NCBI GenBank assembly: GCA_018340805.1
Contig: JACMZG010001914.1
Location: forward strand, 16,820,152 to 16,884,151
DNA length: 64,000 nucleotides
Source: Microvelia longipes
Lineage: Eukaryota; Arthropoda; Insecta; Hemiptera; Veliidae
Direction of reading: 5' to 3'
In this document: in pieces, positions 1 to 11,552 of the stretch
Position numbering within the stretch: the first letter of the stretch is position 1
How the letters are laid out: every line of letters begins with the position of its first letter
The notes under the pieces: generated by a model
What the model saw: the letters and a program-made list of their open reading frames with translations, nothing else
Database searches by the model: none
What the model was told of the DNA's origin: nothing
Translations under genes and position numbers: made by a program

Positions 1-345
1 CATGTTGCAGTATATTTTGGCAGAATATTTTGTGGCGAACAAGCGAGTCCGAAGACATGTTGCAGTATATATTTGGCAGAATATTTGTGGCGAACAAAGC
101 GAGTTGCAGTATATATTTGGCAGAATATTTTTGGCGAACAAAGCGAGTCCGAAGACATGTTGCAGTATATATTTGGCAGTATATTTTGGGGCGAACAAAG
201 CGAGTCCGAAGACATGTTGCAGTACATATTTGGCAGTATATTTTGAGGCGAACAAAGCGAGTCCGAAGTAGGGAGGGTGATCGTAGCGACTCTAGTGTGA
301 TGAGGAAAAGTTCCGAGGTACCTCTTACCTGATATTTTGAATATC
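1..345 (+). mobile_element. 3' part of a 5S-related repeat element with expanded internal unit
   Basis: The segment starts inside a tandem array (about five units, spacing 45-58 bp, to position 270). Each unit contains 'gttgcagtata' and most end in 'gcgaacaaagcgagtcc'. It then runs into 'gatgaggaaaagttccgagg', which is the 3' end of the dispersed 5S-related family seen elsewhere in the window. The 5' part lies outside the window. Reading frames that cross it are an effect of the repeat, not a gene. Confidence 0.7.
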
Positions 346-1356
346 ATTCGTTATAATATCGCACATTATGATACATTTTTAATGAAATTTAGTCTTAACT
401 TTTACTAATTTAATTATGGTTATAAATAGTAAGTAATGCATGCTCGTAAACAAATGCATAATTTAACACATTAATGGTATTATGTATTGTTTTTTTAAAA
501 ATATAATATGAGAAGTAAGATAAGCAAATAAAACATAAAATAAAAAAGTAAACAAAATAAAGTGAACATAGGGGTAAACAATTATTAATGAAAATTATGG
601 GTAAAAATGAAGATAAAAATAAAGATTATAAAGTAAACGAAAAAAGAATTATAAAGTAGATTAACAGAGTTAGAAACGAGATCAAGAAACCGCAAGTAAA
701 CCAGGAAATTTAAAATCGTTAAAGTATATGAAAATAAAAAAAGTACACAAGAATTTTTTCAAAGAATTAATATATATCATGGAAGAGATATTTGAAGGTT
801 AAACAATGAATGTAATTTAATTTTCGATTGAATTAAATGAGTAATACACGAAAATAAAATAGGATAAAAACTTCAGGTATAGGGGCGAAAATTACTTAGA
901 TTTTTTAAGAGGCAAAATTATTGAAGTGCAGACAACTTCACAAATTAAAATGTTAAAAGTACTGTATAAAGATGTCACGTATTGGATAGACAGATTACAT
1001 TTTTGCAACTAATTTAACATTATTTGGGATAGATTGACTTTAGTTCAACAAGTATAATTTTTAAAAAGAAAGGTTTCAAAAGGTTATTACAACAACTACA
1101 TCAAGTAAAAAAAAGTAAAATAATTACTTTAACAAATTAAATGTAAAATAGAGTTTATTTTGCATTTTTTACTAAATGTTTTGGTTTCAGTAACCTTTTG
1201 CGAATATAGCCTGAAGATAACCCAAAGGGGTTGAAATGTATAGCTTTATTCAATTTAAAAAATACGTGCAGAACTAAAGCCAACCTTTTTCAAATAATTA
1301 TGGAGCTCTACAAAAAAGATGTTTTGCTAATAAACTAATTTACATTTAAATTTAAA
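346..1356. other. AT-rich DNA, no feature seen
   Basis: Only short ORFs and A/T-rich simple sequence are seen, and no recognisable element ends. Confidence 0.5.
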
Positions 1357-2085
1357 AAATCGGGTACGGGGTAACTCGGAACTTTTACTCATCACATCGG
1401 ATTCGCTACGCTCATCCTCCAAGCATCGGACTTGCTTCGCTTGTCCTCAGAATATAAAATACGCAAAACTTATACTGCAACAATCGCTTCGTTCGTCCCC
1501 AGATGGTAAAAGCATCCGTATCATTCTCAGCGGAAAACATGCTCAATGCTACTTAACTTTTATGATTTAAGATAAACATAAGCATAACATAAAACCATTA
1601 TTATAATTGTCATATTAAACAAAATTTGGAGTACTTATTTATAGCGTAGAGGAATATACTTGTCTTAAATTTTACCTCAATTAGATTATTTCTAATTTTT
1701 ACAATTTTAGAAAAAATTGTCATTCGATAAAATTTGAACTAATGCTGATGATGAGATCAAAATCTGATCGCATCATTTTTTCCCGTCTTAAGATTTTTCG
1801 CTGAGTCATTATTGCGGGTTGATGGCGTTATAAAAAAATATTTTCTGAGTACACAACTACAGCGGTAGACTGATTTTTGTACGAAGTTCCATTCAACTCT
1901 CTAGCATGAACACACTAAGAGTTAAGATGATAACCGACACACACACACACAGACAGAAAACTGTGCGGAAACCACTTAGGAGGCCTTAAAAAACACCTGA
2001 AACGGATAATTCTAGTTTCGGATTTCTTGCAAACCATACTTTTCCTAAATACCTATACGGTATAAATTATGAAAAGTATAAATTA
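1357..2085 (-). mobile_element. 5S-related repeat element, minus copy
   Basis: Runs from 'aaaaaatcgggtacggggta' to 'taaattatgaaaagta', the two ends shared by the family. Read on the minus strand it holds a truncated 5S-like box (1528-1564, A-box side kept, C-box side mostly lost). On the plus strand the GCTTCGC motif lies upstream of that, and a CA-rich stretch followed by 'acagacagaaaactg' lies near 1940. Best compared with the fuller copy at 30999-32098. Confidence 0.75.
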
Positions 2086-2514
2086 AACAATATACATTTT
2101 AAAATATGGCAACATTTTAAAAACATACTCAATATTTATTGTCCAAGAGAAGTAAAATTTATCTACTACACCTAATTACTTTTTTTCTTATAACTTATTT
2201 TTCTCTTAAAACCATATCAGAGATGTAAAATACGGAATGTACTTAAAATTACGATATATTTTAGATTGTACAGATTGCACGGTAAGAGAATGGTATCAGC
2301 CTTGAACGGCCTTGCTACGAGGGATTCAAGGATGCACTTTCCCCCAGCCATAAAATGCATTATGCACCACGACTTGCATATTCACACTCTTTGAAATATT
2401 ATTAATTTTATTGTAATTATTTATTTAATATCGATTTTACTAGTATTCATTATTTAGTAATCACTTTATTGAGTTATTCTTTATTTTTATGGCCATGTTA
2501 TTGTTATTCTTGAT

Positions 2515-3345
2515 TTAGACTTTAACTCATTTACATCCTAGGTATAAAGAAAACGTTTTCCAATGAAATCCAAAACCGGGATTTCACATGAAGTACCTGT
2601 TTCAGATACCTTCTGAATTGTTGTAACAAAGTTGACTGTTTGTATATGCGTGTGTGTCTGTTTAATAAAACGCGGAAAAATGGATTTGGGATTTAGCACG
2701 TATATATTCATATAAAAGACCATATATGCTGAGTTTAGTCTCCTTGTCAACATTGCTTTATCTGTAATCCAAATAATTATACGCTTCTGAAAAAACGTAT
2801 ATCTTTTAGCGTACGGTTTTATTTGGATCTTAAAAGTAGAGTGGTATCAACCGAGGTCAGTGCCTGGATGGGTGACAGTCTGGAATAGAATTACGTATTT
2901 ACTGTTTTACTGAATGTATTTACTATACTAAATGTATTTACTGTCTAAGGACAAGCGAAGCGAATCAAGAAGAAAGTTTTTATTCTCTGGACAAGCAAAG
3001 CGAGTCTTTAACTGACTGTGGCTAAACCTGGGTTCAGCTCCAACCCGTAGGCAGACTTGTACTATACCTTAAACAACTCTACCTTTAAAACGTTCCGTTT
3101 TCACCCCACTTTCACACCCATACCCTTCCCCTCGTCTTTAAATGCTTATTTCGACTATTAAATTTTTTTTTCTTCTTTAGCATAATATATTTTTTAAACA
3201 TATTCAATCATTTTATGAGTAAAAAAATGTTTTGGAGAAATTCAAATACTCTATTATACCAATAAAAGCTATGAACAATTATGACATTTCGAGGATAAAA
3301 AGAGCGAGTCCACAGTTGTGAGGAGATTTACCGAGGTACCCTGAT
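2515..3345 (+). mobile_element. 5S-related repeat element, plus copy
   Basis: Begins with a diverged form of the family start near 2525 and ends with 'gaggagatttaccgaggtac'. The 5S-like segment is 2831-2887, with 'cagtgcctggatgggtgaca' as the C-box match. Downstream are two 'gacaagcgaagcgaa'-like motifs (2951 and 2990). The family's 'tgtgtgtctgtt' stretch is near 2650. No coding potential. Confidence 0.75.
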
Positions 3346-4035
3346 GAACCCGATTCCTTCGTGTAACTTTGCTTTTTATTACTATTCGTGTTTTAGCTTT
3401 TAGCATCTTGTATCAGTAATTGACGCCATTGAGGTTGTTCCTATTTACATTCATATCATAAACTTTTATTTCTTTAAGTTAAAAACTCGATACAAGTAAA
3501 TAATACAACCAAGTAAGGAGTGAACGGTTTATAATTAGTATAACAATTTTGAGTGTAAAAAATTCGAGTTATGCGAAGGACAGATAAAAAATTGCATAAA
3601 TAATAACTTAAATAAATAAATAAAAAATCATAAAAATACGTTCAAAGAATCAAAATATCTAAAAATCAAACTCATTTGTGCGCAATATTCTCATTGACAG
3701 AGTAATTATTTGTAATAATAATTGTTGTCAAATATATTAAATTAAAAAATAATAAGTAGTACCATTCTTATTTGAATTTCGTTAACTCTTACTAAGAAGT
3801 ATTAAATGAATTTATAAGTTGCTGATAACGTTAAATTGATTTTCTAATAACCCTGGTCACGAATTACGATGCATATGATTTTAGATGTAATGGATTTGAA
3901 TAGAAATAAGTCAGGGCTTTGGGAATTCTCTCTAAGTCGTGAATATAGAGAATTGCATATTCACTTGTTACTTAGTAAATTTAAATTTTGTGTCTGGCTT
4001 AACTAGTGACAGAAGCATCTATCTACTAGTGGTAT
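3346..4035. other. AT-rich DNA, no feature seen
   Basis: Nothing recognisable beyond A/T-rich sequence. Confidence 0.5.
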
Positions 4036-4153
4036 TTTAGCGAATTTGTTCTTTAAAAATCGCTAATGAGATGGCTTCTTTGGTAGAGGGGGGGGGGGAG
4101 CGTCTGGGAGTGTGTCCAATATCCGTATAAAAAAAATAATAAATAAATAAATA

Positions 4154-4188
<35 letters not shown>

Positions 4189-4650
4189 ATTATATATATA
4201 TATATATCTGTGTGTGTGTGTGGATATATTATATATTTTGTAAACACGCTATCTTTCGAACGGATAAATATTTTTTTTATCATACTTGGTACAAGAATCA
4301 ACCTTTGAGAGAGGACATGAACACTATTGAAAACCAATAGTGCTGTAGTCACGTTGTGACGTCATTAACCAGGTTCGCTGAGTCTGAAATGTTTTTCCAA
4401 AAATCGTTATAATCAAAGTTATTATACTTCAATGAATCGAATAAACCCGTTCAGATGTCCATACAACCATTAAAAAGTACCAAAACGTCTAATAAACCAG
4501 AATAATGGTCCGAAAGAAAGGATTTTCATGTACGGTCTCGTTTTCGATGTTTGTTGGGGCGCTGAATCTGATAAACCGGTCCAGAGTCGATAATAATTCG
4601 ATTAATCGATTTAATAAACTGGAATATTGATAAATTCGTATAATTTTTTA
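4036..4650. repeat. Composite dispersed repeat with embedded (TA)n, copy 1
   Basis: Parts in order: a 'aatcgctaatgagatggc' block, an 11-base G run (4088-4098), (TA)n about 4155-4206, then 'cacgctatctttcgaacgga', 'gtgacgtcattaacc' and, near 4560, 'cgctgaatctgataaaccgg'. The same order recurs at 15860-16660, so the (TA)n tract is an internal part of a dispersed repeat and not a random microsatellite. Confidence 0.65.
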
Positions 4651-5754
4651 GCACCCTTATAAATCTTCAATAAACTTCATTTTGATCTTAGATCAAACTT
4701 CATCTTAGATCCATTATCAATAACCACACCAGGTATTGGCAAAAACTGGTTTATTTTGGACATGAGTATTTTGGATCCATAACATTTTAGAACAACCATT
4801 AAAAATAATAATACAAACTAATCTACTTCCAATTAACGAGTATCAAATCAGTCATTAACCTTGATCAATATTTCGATAACCACAAATATTCCAATAGACG
4901 CACCTTCACCACACATTCTTAATTCGCTCAGCAAACACCTGTTATTCTATAATTTCAAGAGGAGAATGTAAAAAGTTCTTCAGTTTCAATATATTGGAAG
5001 ACCTTGTGCGAAAAAAAAATCCTTGACCTCATATAGAATCGAGAGGGACAGTTCTAGTGCTAGGATTTGAAGAATGCAACTCCCACACAAGAACACTATC
5101 AGAGGTTCTGTTATACACAAGATATACCGATATAAACCGCATTTTCTGTGTTTGCAACCTATATACACAGCAGTAATTTCATCGGGTATTATTTGTTATG
5201 TCCAAAAACTGAAACCTAAACTACTCGGCTTATTATTTGAATAAAGATAAAATAATACTGCTTCTGTTTGAAATACTGTCTAGTCTACTAAAATTGTCTT
5301 TCTCTCCAATCTAGTCAACATTTACTGATAGAGTTTCTTGGAAGTGTTAGTAAAAAAGATTTAAAGAGTTGTGGAAGGTATAAAAGAAGATTCAATTATT
5401 TTCCACAACGCCAGCTTTTCAGAATGATAATTTATAGGAGACTTTATCCCTAAAACAGACTTTCCAACAAAATTTTGGAGGGGCTAAGCCCCTGGTACGC
5501 CATATTATTCAATCTCAAAAGAGAAAGAGACTAAAATAAAATGGGGGGGGGGGGAAGGGTCCTAATACTTTATTTATTATAGGAGGGCTTAGCTTTGGTC
5601 CGTCTATGCTTTGGTCTTTTACTTTTTGTGACCCTAGAGAGAAATTTAGAAGGCATAATTAGTTAGAATGAACATATCTTACTTACTTCTGGAACTATAG
5701 TTTCAAAAGTATTTAGTTTTTATTTTATTTTTTTAATAAGGGAAATAAGAGTCC
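4651..5754. other. AT-rich DNA, no gene; short palindrome and poly-G run
   Basis: Contains the 13-base palindrome-like 'ggggctaagcccc' at 5480-5492 and a 12-base G run at 5543-5554. No coding region is supported; the 60-codon minus frame at 4986-5168 shows no domain. Confidence 0.5.
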
Positions 5755-6655
5755 TTTTCACTTTTCCTCATTTATGCCGTAGGTATATAGAAAATGTATT
5801 GGTTATTTTTTTGGGATGGAATAAAAATCACTTCATCAAATGTGAATTTTAAATTTTTGTGTCCGAAAAGAAATAAACTTAAAACAATGGAGACTAATAC
5901 TAAAAATAATAATAAAATTGTATTGTTTGCAAAAAAGTAGAAACTGAGATGTCACCTGAATTACATTTTTAGGCGTTTTTAAGTCCTCCTAAGTAGTTTT
6001 TACAACAAGTTGTCTGTCTGTATTTGTGTGAGTCTGTTATCATCATATTTTCCAGATCTATCGCACTTATGCGATAGATTTAAAAACTAAGTAAACAAAT
6101 TAATCTTTAGGTCTTGTTGTGCTATGCGGGAAATATTTTTTATTACGTCATTACTCCGCAACAATGATTCAATAATGACTTTTGAAAATTCATTAAACGC
6201 GGAAAAAATTGTAGATTAATTTAAGATATGACACACATGTAGTCGTATATAAAATTAACTGATGTACCAAGTTTTATCTTATCATCAGCATTAGTTCATT
6301 TTTTCTCAAATGACTTTCTAAAAAAATCAGAAATGATTCAATTGAGTAGAAATTGCATACAATAAATACCTTTTTTTTAAAAAAATAATCTTAGTTTACT
6401 TTCAATACGGCAGGTATATTTACAGATTTAGTCCATCTATTAAAATTAACAAGCATTGATTGAGGTCAGATCAATGACCTCAATCAAAATGAAATTAAAA
6501 TGAAATTAAATGATGGGTAACCGCTGGAATTAAAACGCGAAGCGAGTTCGAAGACGTGTTGCAGTATAAATTTGACGATTTGTATATCTTGAGGACGAGC
6601 GAAGCAATTCCGAAGTAGTAAGGGCGAGCGTAGCGACTCCCTTAAGGTGTCGGTA
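5755..6655 (+). mobile_element. 5S-related repeat element, plus copy
   Basis: Starts 'tcacttttcctcatttatgc' and ends near 'aaggtgtcggtacc'. The 5S-like region (about 6438-6530) is interrupted: an A-box-like part near 6450 and a C-box remnant 'gatgggtaaccgctggaat' at 6512-6530 are separated by extra sequence. GCGAAGC lies at about 6538 and a second 'gacgagcgaagcaat' at 6594. Length about 0.9 kb, near full length for the family. Confidence 0.75.
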
Positions 6656-7534
6656 CCTATTATTTTTAATACTAATATTTTTTAGCCCTGACTAGCAACA
6701 TCCAGCCCTGATGCATTTATAGCTCAATGTTTGAATGTTAAATCAACAATAATCAATTTTCAAATGTAATTAATTTTTTTGCTTACCTACAGTACATTTC
6801 ATAATCTTAAAGCCTTACCAACCACAACTTTAAAATTAATAATATCATTAAATAAAATATTTCTAATTTGTCTTTGTCGTTTTTTTAAAGTAATTAAAGG
6901 AATGAAAATACTAAACAAAAGTTTCGCAAAGCATTTAAAGATCATTTTTAAAACTATTGTACATCATATTTGTTCAACTGTTTATCGTATTTTCATAATT
7001 TATATTTATATTACCTAAGTTTAATAATTAAATTATGCTGTGAAATGTTTTAATAAAGAAGCCTGAACTCTTTTACGACATTTTATAATTTCTTCTGTAA
7101 GATATTTTATGTTCTAATACAAAAAATTATAATTATTATTCTTTCGGAGATTTTTTTTAGTTAATTTAGCAATTTCACATCACTTGTTTATTATTATTTA
7201 TAGGTACTTTATTTCTACATTCTCATATAGCTTTACAGTTATTTTAATCTTTTTTATTATTACTTTGTTATTTTTATAGTTTAATAATTCTTGTGTAAAC
7301 TATATTTCATCGTATTTTTTATAAGTTAAATTAATAAAAATCATTATGTTCACATAATATTTAAAGAGAAAAACACTCACGTTTCGAGAGCTACAGCACT
7401 CAACAAAAATGATTTTATGAGACAATGTTCATGGATGGAGAACGGGGAGTAGATAGATTTTTTGGAAGAGGGGCCTAGTTGGTCAAAAAAAAGAATATAT
7501 AAATAAGTATGTATGCATTTATAAGATTTTTGTT
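6656..7534. other. AT-rich DNA, no feature seen
   Basis: A 79-codon plus-strand frame at 6779-7018 starts with a non-ATG codon, is very lysine/isoleucine rich and shows no domain, so it is not called. Confidence 0.5.
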
Positions 7535-7787
7535 CTTAGTCGTTTCTATGGGACACAATAACATTCGAACGCTTTCTCGGATCGAAATGAAACTTTGAAA
7601 AAATCAAAGTTATTAATTACCCGAATTCTATTGTTTATTAAATATGTGTGACGTCATTGGCCCGCAGTCATGACAGCGAAAAGTTAGAAATATGACAAAA
7701 GTTCTATAATTTGTCTGATCTAGATGCGGGTCCACGGAGGGGCAAGGGGGCAAACCTCTCCGGGATCCCCAAAAAAAGGAAAAAAAA

Positions 7788-7832
<45 letters not shown>
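7535..7832. repeat. Diverged part of the (TA)n composite repeat, then (TA)n
   Basis: 'aacattcgaacgctttctcg' followed by 'gtgacgtcattggccc' (about 7650) resembles the right half of the 4036 and 15860 repeats. A (TA)n tract follows at about 7790-7831. Edges are uncertain. Confidence 0.4.
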
Positions 7833-7833
<1 letters not shown>

Positions 7834-9960
7834 CTTACAAGTAAAAGTTAAATATCGAATTTCAACTGCAAGTTATTTATATTTAACGCTACTAGACGAT
7901 ATGTTATGTGTCGAAAAACACCAAGAAGAATAAAAGATATAGACTGTAAAATTTCTGAAAGTTCATAAGTAAATTCCTTCAAAATAGCGACTAATAATAG
8001 AACAAAATTTAGTAGATCGATTTACTTTCTGTAATGTCATCAAATGTTCAACACAATCATCCAACTTGTTAATTCTTAATGATTTTTAAATAATATTTGA
8101 CGACTAATAAAAAAAAAGTTATCGTCGTCGGCAAATTATTCGGACAGAACAAATAGACATTAAGTCATTTTTCATATCACTGACACCAATAATGAAGGGA
8201 TAATGCTCGACACAGACACACATACACTTATCCCACAACAGAATGTCTTAAAAGCGCTGATAAAAATTTCGATGAAAGATTGATATCAGATGTTTAGGGT
8301 AATCACAATACTTATCCTGTATATATATCTACAATAGGAGTGAGGAAACGCACAAATATCGTCTGGCTGTCCAGAGTGGGGAACTTCATTTAATTGCGCA
8401 CTGGTAAATCGAATGAACTTTATCAGAATAATGATAATGTTCACTTCTTACTTCTCTACTTCGTTAACATCTCAACGTAATTGCTAATTAATCATTTTAT
8501 TAGATTTTTTTATTGTATTTATTTTTCTTTTCAATTATATTTATATACATACATATTTTATCTTCCATGTATTTTATGCATTATGCTTTATTTATGTTCA
8601 TATATTTTTTTTTATAATTATTTTGTTTTTATTACTCTATTGTAACTTGTTTGTTAGGGTTTGCACTGTTGATGGCCTCCAGTTAAGTTGAAAGCCTTTT
8701 ACCAATAAAGCTTTGATGGAGAGACTTCTTTTCTTTTATTATTTTGAATTAACTTTAGTTCTCTCTAGAAAGCGGTTCAGTGCCGACAACCCTGAAAAAG
8801 GAAATTATTTGTATAGCTGTACAAATTTATAAAATTTGTTATTTTTATAAATAACAAATTTATTAATTATTTTTTATAAAAATTATTAATTAATTTATTT
8901 TCAAAATCTTATAACTACAACATAAGTTTGCAAAATGGCTGTAACATAATCACATAATAACACACATATAACATTTTTTTTTAAATTCCGGAGGAAATAA
9001 TTTCCTAGGGACTTAGACCTCGTATCTAGGTCTATTGTACCTACACATAATAACAAGATCATCGAGTTCATAGTAAAAAATATAATTTTAATGATTGTTT
9101 TCAATAAAAAATTAACTTTTCATTTATATTTTTTAAGAGTAAATTAATTAGATCTTATTCCTTTTTTAAAAATTTCCATTTTCTATTAAATTTTTACCAA
9201 AAGATCAAATTTATACATTTGCTATATCTATAAATAATTGTTAATCATTAATGGGGTTTCTTTCAATTTGACATAGTTCCTTGGTGCTTATTAGATTATG
9301 CTTTAAATTTGATTTTTTTTTCACTTTATTATGCTCTAGTGATATTGCTTCAAATATATTTATTTACAAGCTAAATAAGGAGTACGTCAGGTACGATCAG
9401 GTCTGTACGTCAATTCACTCCTCTATTTAATTCCAATAATGTATTTATGTAATTCTTACAATATTGTATACTTATTTATAATTTTAAATTGAAATTCTCA
9501 TTTAGACAAAAAAATACTTAACAACCTTACACATCTAATTACTTAAAATTCTTTTAGTAAATTTTACTAATTGTCATTTTTAATTGCAAATATTAGTAAA
9601 TAACTTAATTAGCCACATTTGGTTTTACTTCTACGAAAGGAAGCCAAAGAAGTAAGGTAATTTATAAATTACTATAATTTATAACTAACTAAGATTTTGA
9701 ATTATTTATACAATTAGACCATGTAGAGTAATAAAAATAAGAATTATAAAAAAATTGATAAATATAAGTAAATTAATTTTAAATTAATTCATTTTTATCA
9801 TTCATTCAATTTTACAACGTTCATTTGTATTAGTGCATAGTTAATCTAATCTGGTTTATGTTGTTGTTTAACTAATGCAGTTAGAAGCATAAATAAAGCA
9901 ATGCAAAGATAACAAAACAATTAATAGTAGAGACATAATTAAACAATTTAAAAAAGTGCG
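7833..9960. other. AT-rich DNA; possible retroelement 3' tail
   Basis: No gene. At 8640-8730 the sequence is less AT-biased and contains a polyadenylation hexamer AATAAA at 8704-8709 just before 'gctttgatggagag'. This could be the 3' tail of a retrotransposon or transcript, but no ORF lies upstream. The 67-codon minus frame at 8901-9104 shows no recognisable domain. Confidence 0.35.
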
Positions 9961-10052
9961 TAAAAGGTGCCTCGGAACTGTTTCTTTTTTTATCGGATTC
10001 GCTAGGCTTATCCTCACCACTTCCAACTCGTTTTGTACGTCCTAAAAAAATA
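9961..10052 (-). mobile_element. Terminal fragment of the 5S-related element
   Basis: 'aaaaggtgcctcggaactg' followed by 'tatcggattcgctaggctta' matches the 3' end of the family read on the minus strand. The rest is missing. Confidence 0.55.
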
Positions 10053-10143
10053 AAAATCCTCTACGGACTCTTACAACGCTTTCCGAAATGAGCTGTTGTG
10101 AGAAAGATAACTGATCTCTATAATTAACGGATTCTAGAATTAA

Positions 10144-10207
10144 GGCGGGAACCTGGTTTCCCGCCTAAATTTGTTTTGCTCAAGCGTTTGGAACTTGAGC
10201 AAAACAA
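10144..10207. other. Two adjacent hairpins
   Basis: First: GGCGGGAA, six bases, TTCCCGCC (10144-10165). Second: a perfect 14-bp stem, TTGTTTTGCTCAAG and its complement, with a 9-base loop (10171-10207). Only five bases separate them. Function unknown; they could be the end of an inverted-repeat element or a structured RNA. Confidence 0.7.
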
Positions 10208-11045
10208 GCAGCGAAATCGATCACATGGGTCAATATGCTTCATACCACTGCGTACTTATAAGTGACCTCTTATCTATTTTAACTTGTTGAAATAGTTGTA
10301 GTCAAGTTGTAGATATATTTTATTGTATTGATATTTATTTTATTGTTGATATTTATTTTAAGTTATTTCATTGTATTGATGATCTATAAATTTTTCGTAT
10401 TTGTTTAATGTTTATCGTATTTGACTTTATAACATACTTTTAACACTATTTTAGCAACTTTTAATAACTTTTATCGATATTTTTTTTAAAAATAACCAAA
10501 CATTTCACTGTACCCTATGTTTCAGAACTCAGTAAGTAAGCGGGATTATAGCAGAGGTAGCAGGATCGAGCACATGAAGCAGCTTCATTTTGCAAAGTGT
10601 TAAAAAAACTACTGTAATAATAATAATAATAATAATTATTATTATTATTTTTATATTGTACCTGTAAGTAAATTTCTTAATATTTAACCAGACTATTTAA
10701 CTAAAACAGTAACTAAGATAACGACAAATAAGATAATCCCTGAAATACCTTGGTTTAACCCGGCTTTCAGGTTCGCCGATGAAAATCGAGTTTAAGAACA
10801 TCATCATAATAATAATAATACAATAAGTTTATTTGTTTTAAAGTACCCAACTACATAAAAATAATTCACAATAATGAATAGTATATAATAAATAAATTAA
10901 ATGTTCACATCTTGGAAAGCTAGTAAAAACGAAAATGTTAAAACTTAAGATAAAGAAAAAAATTAGAAATTTAAAATAAATGCCTTATTTTCAAGACGTT
11001 AAGAAAGAAATAATAAATAGAATAGGCCCCTTTCTTTGACGGAAT
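10208..11045. other. AT-rich DNA with short (AAT)n tracts
   Basis: (AAT/ATT)n tracts lie near 10616-10650 and 10805-10821. No gene seen. Confidence 0.5.
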
Positions 11046-11552
11046 GCCTATAACGGACACTATACAGTGTTAAAAACTACGACTTAGCTCGTTGGAACAT
11101 TGTTAGTACGTTCCTTACGTAAAGGGGTACACACATCAAAATTTTCATGCCAATTGGACCTATTTTTCGATTTCTCACGATTTTATAAATATACGCTCAT
11201 TTTGTCTTCAAAACGTCGCTAAAATACTGATAAAAGTTATTCATTAAAAATTGAATTAATGACGATAAGAAGATGTCAATTATTGACGTTTAATTATTAC
11301 ATCAAAAATTATTTTACAAAAACCACAACTAGCCCTAACTAGACCTAATGATTGATTTTTATATGAACCATCAACTCTCTTGCATAAACAATCTGGGATA
11401 CAGATACACAGATACAGACAGACAACTTGGTAAAAACCACTTGAAGGGTCTTAACCTGAAACGGATAATTAAGGGGAAAACTTGGTTTCGGACTATTAAC
11501 GCAAACACAAATCTTTTTTATACACCTCGTTTGTAAATAAGGAAAAGTATAA
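11046..11552 (-). mobile_element. 5S-related repeat element, partial minus copy
   Basis: Contains the family blocks 'tgaattaatgacgataagaa' (about 11254), 'cagacagacaacttgg' (11415) and a terminus at 'aaataaggaaaagtata'. The 5S-like box and GCGAAGC unit are absent, so this is an internal or 5' fragment. Confidence 0.6.
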
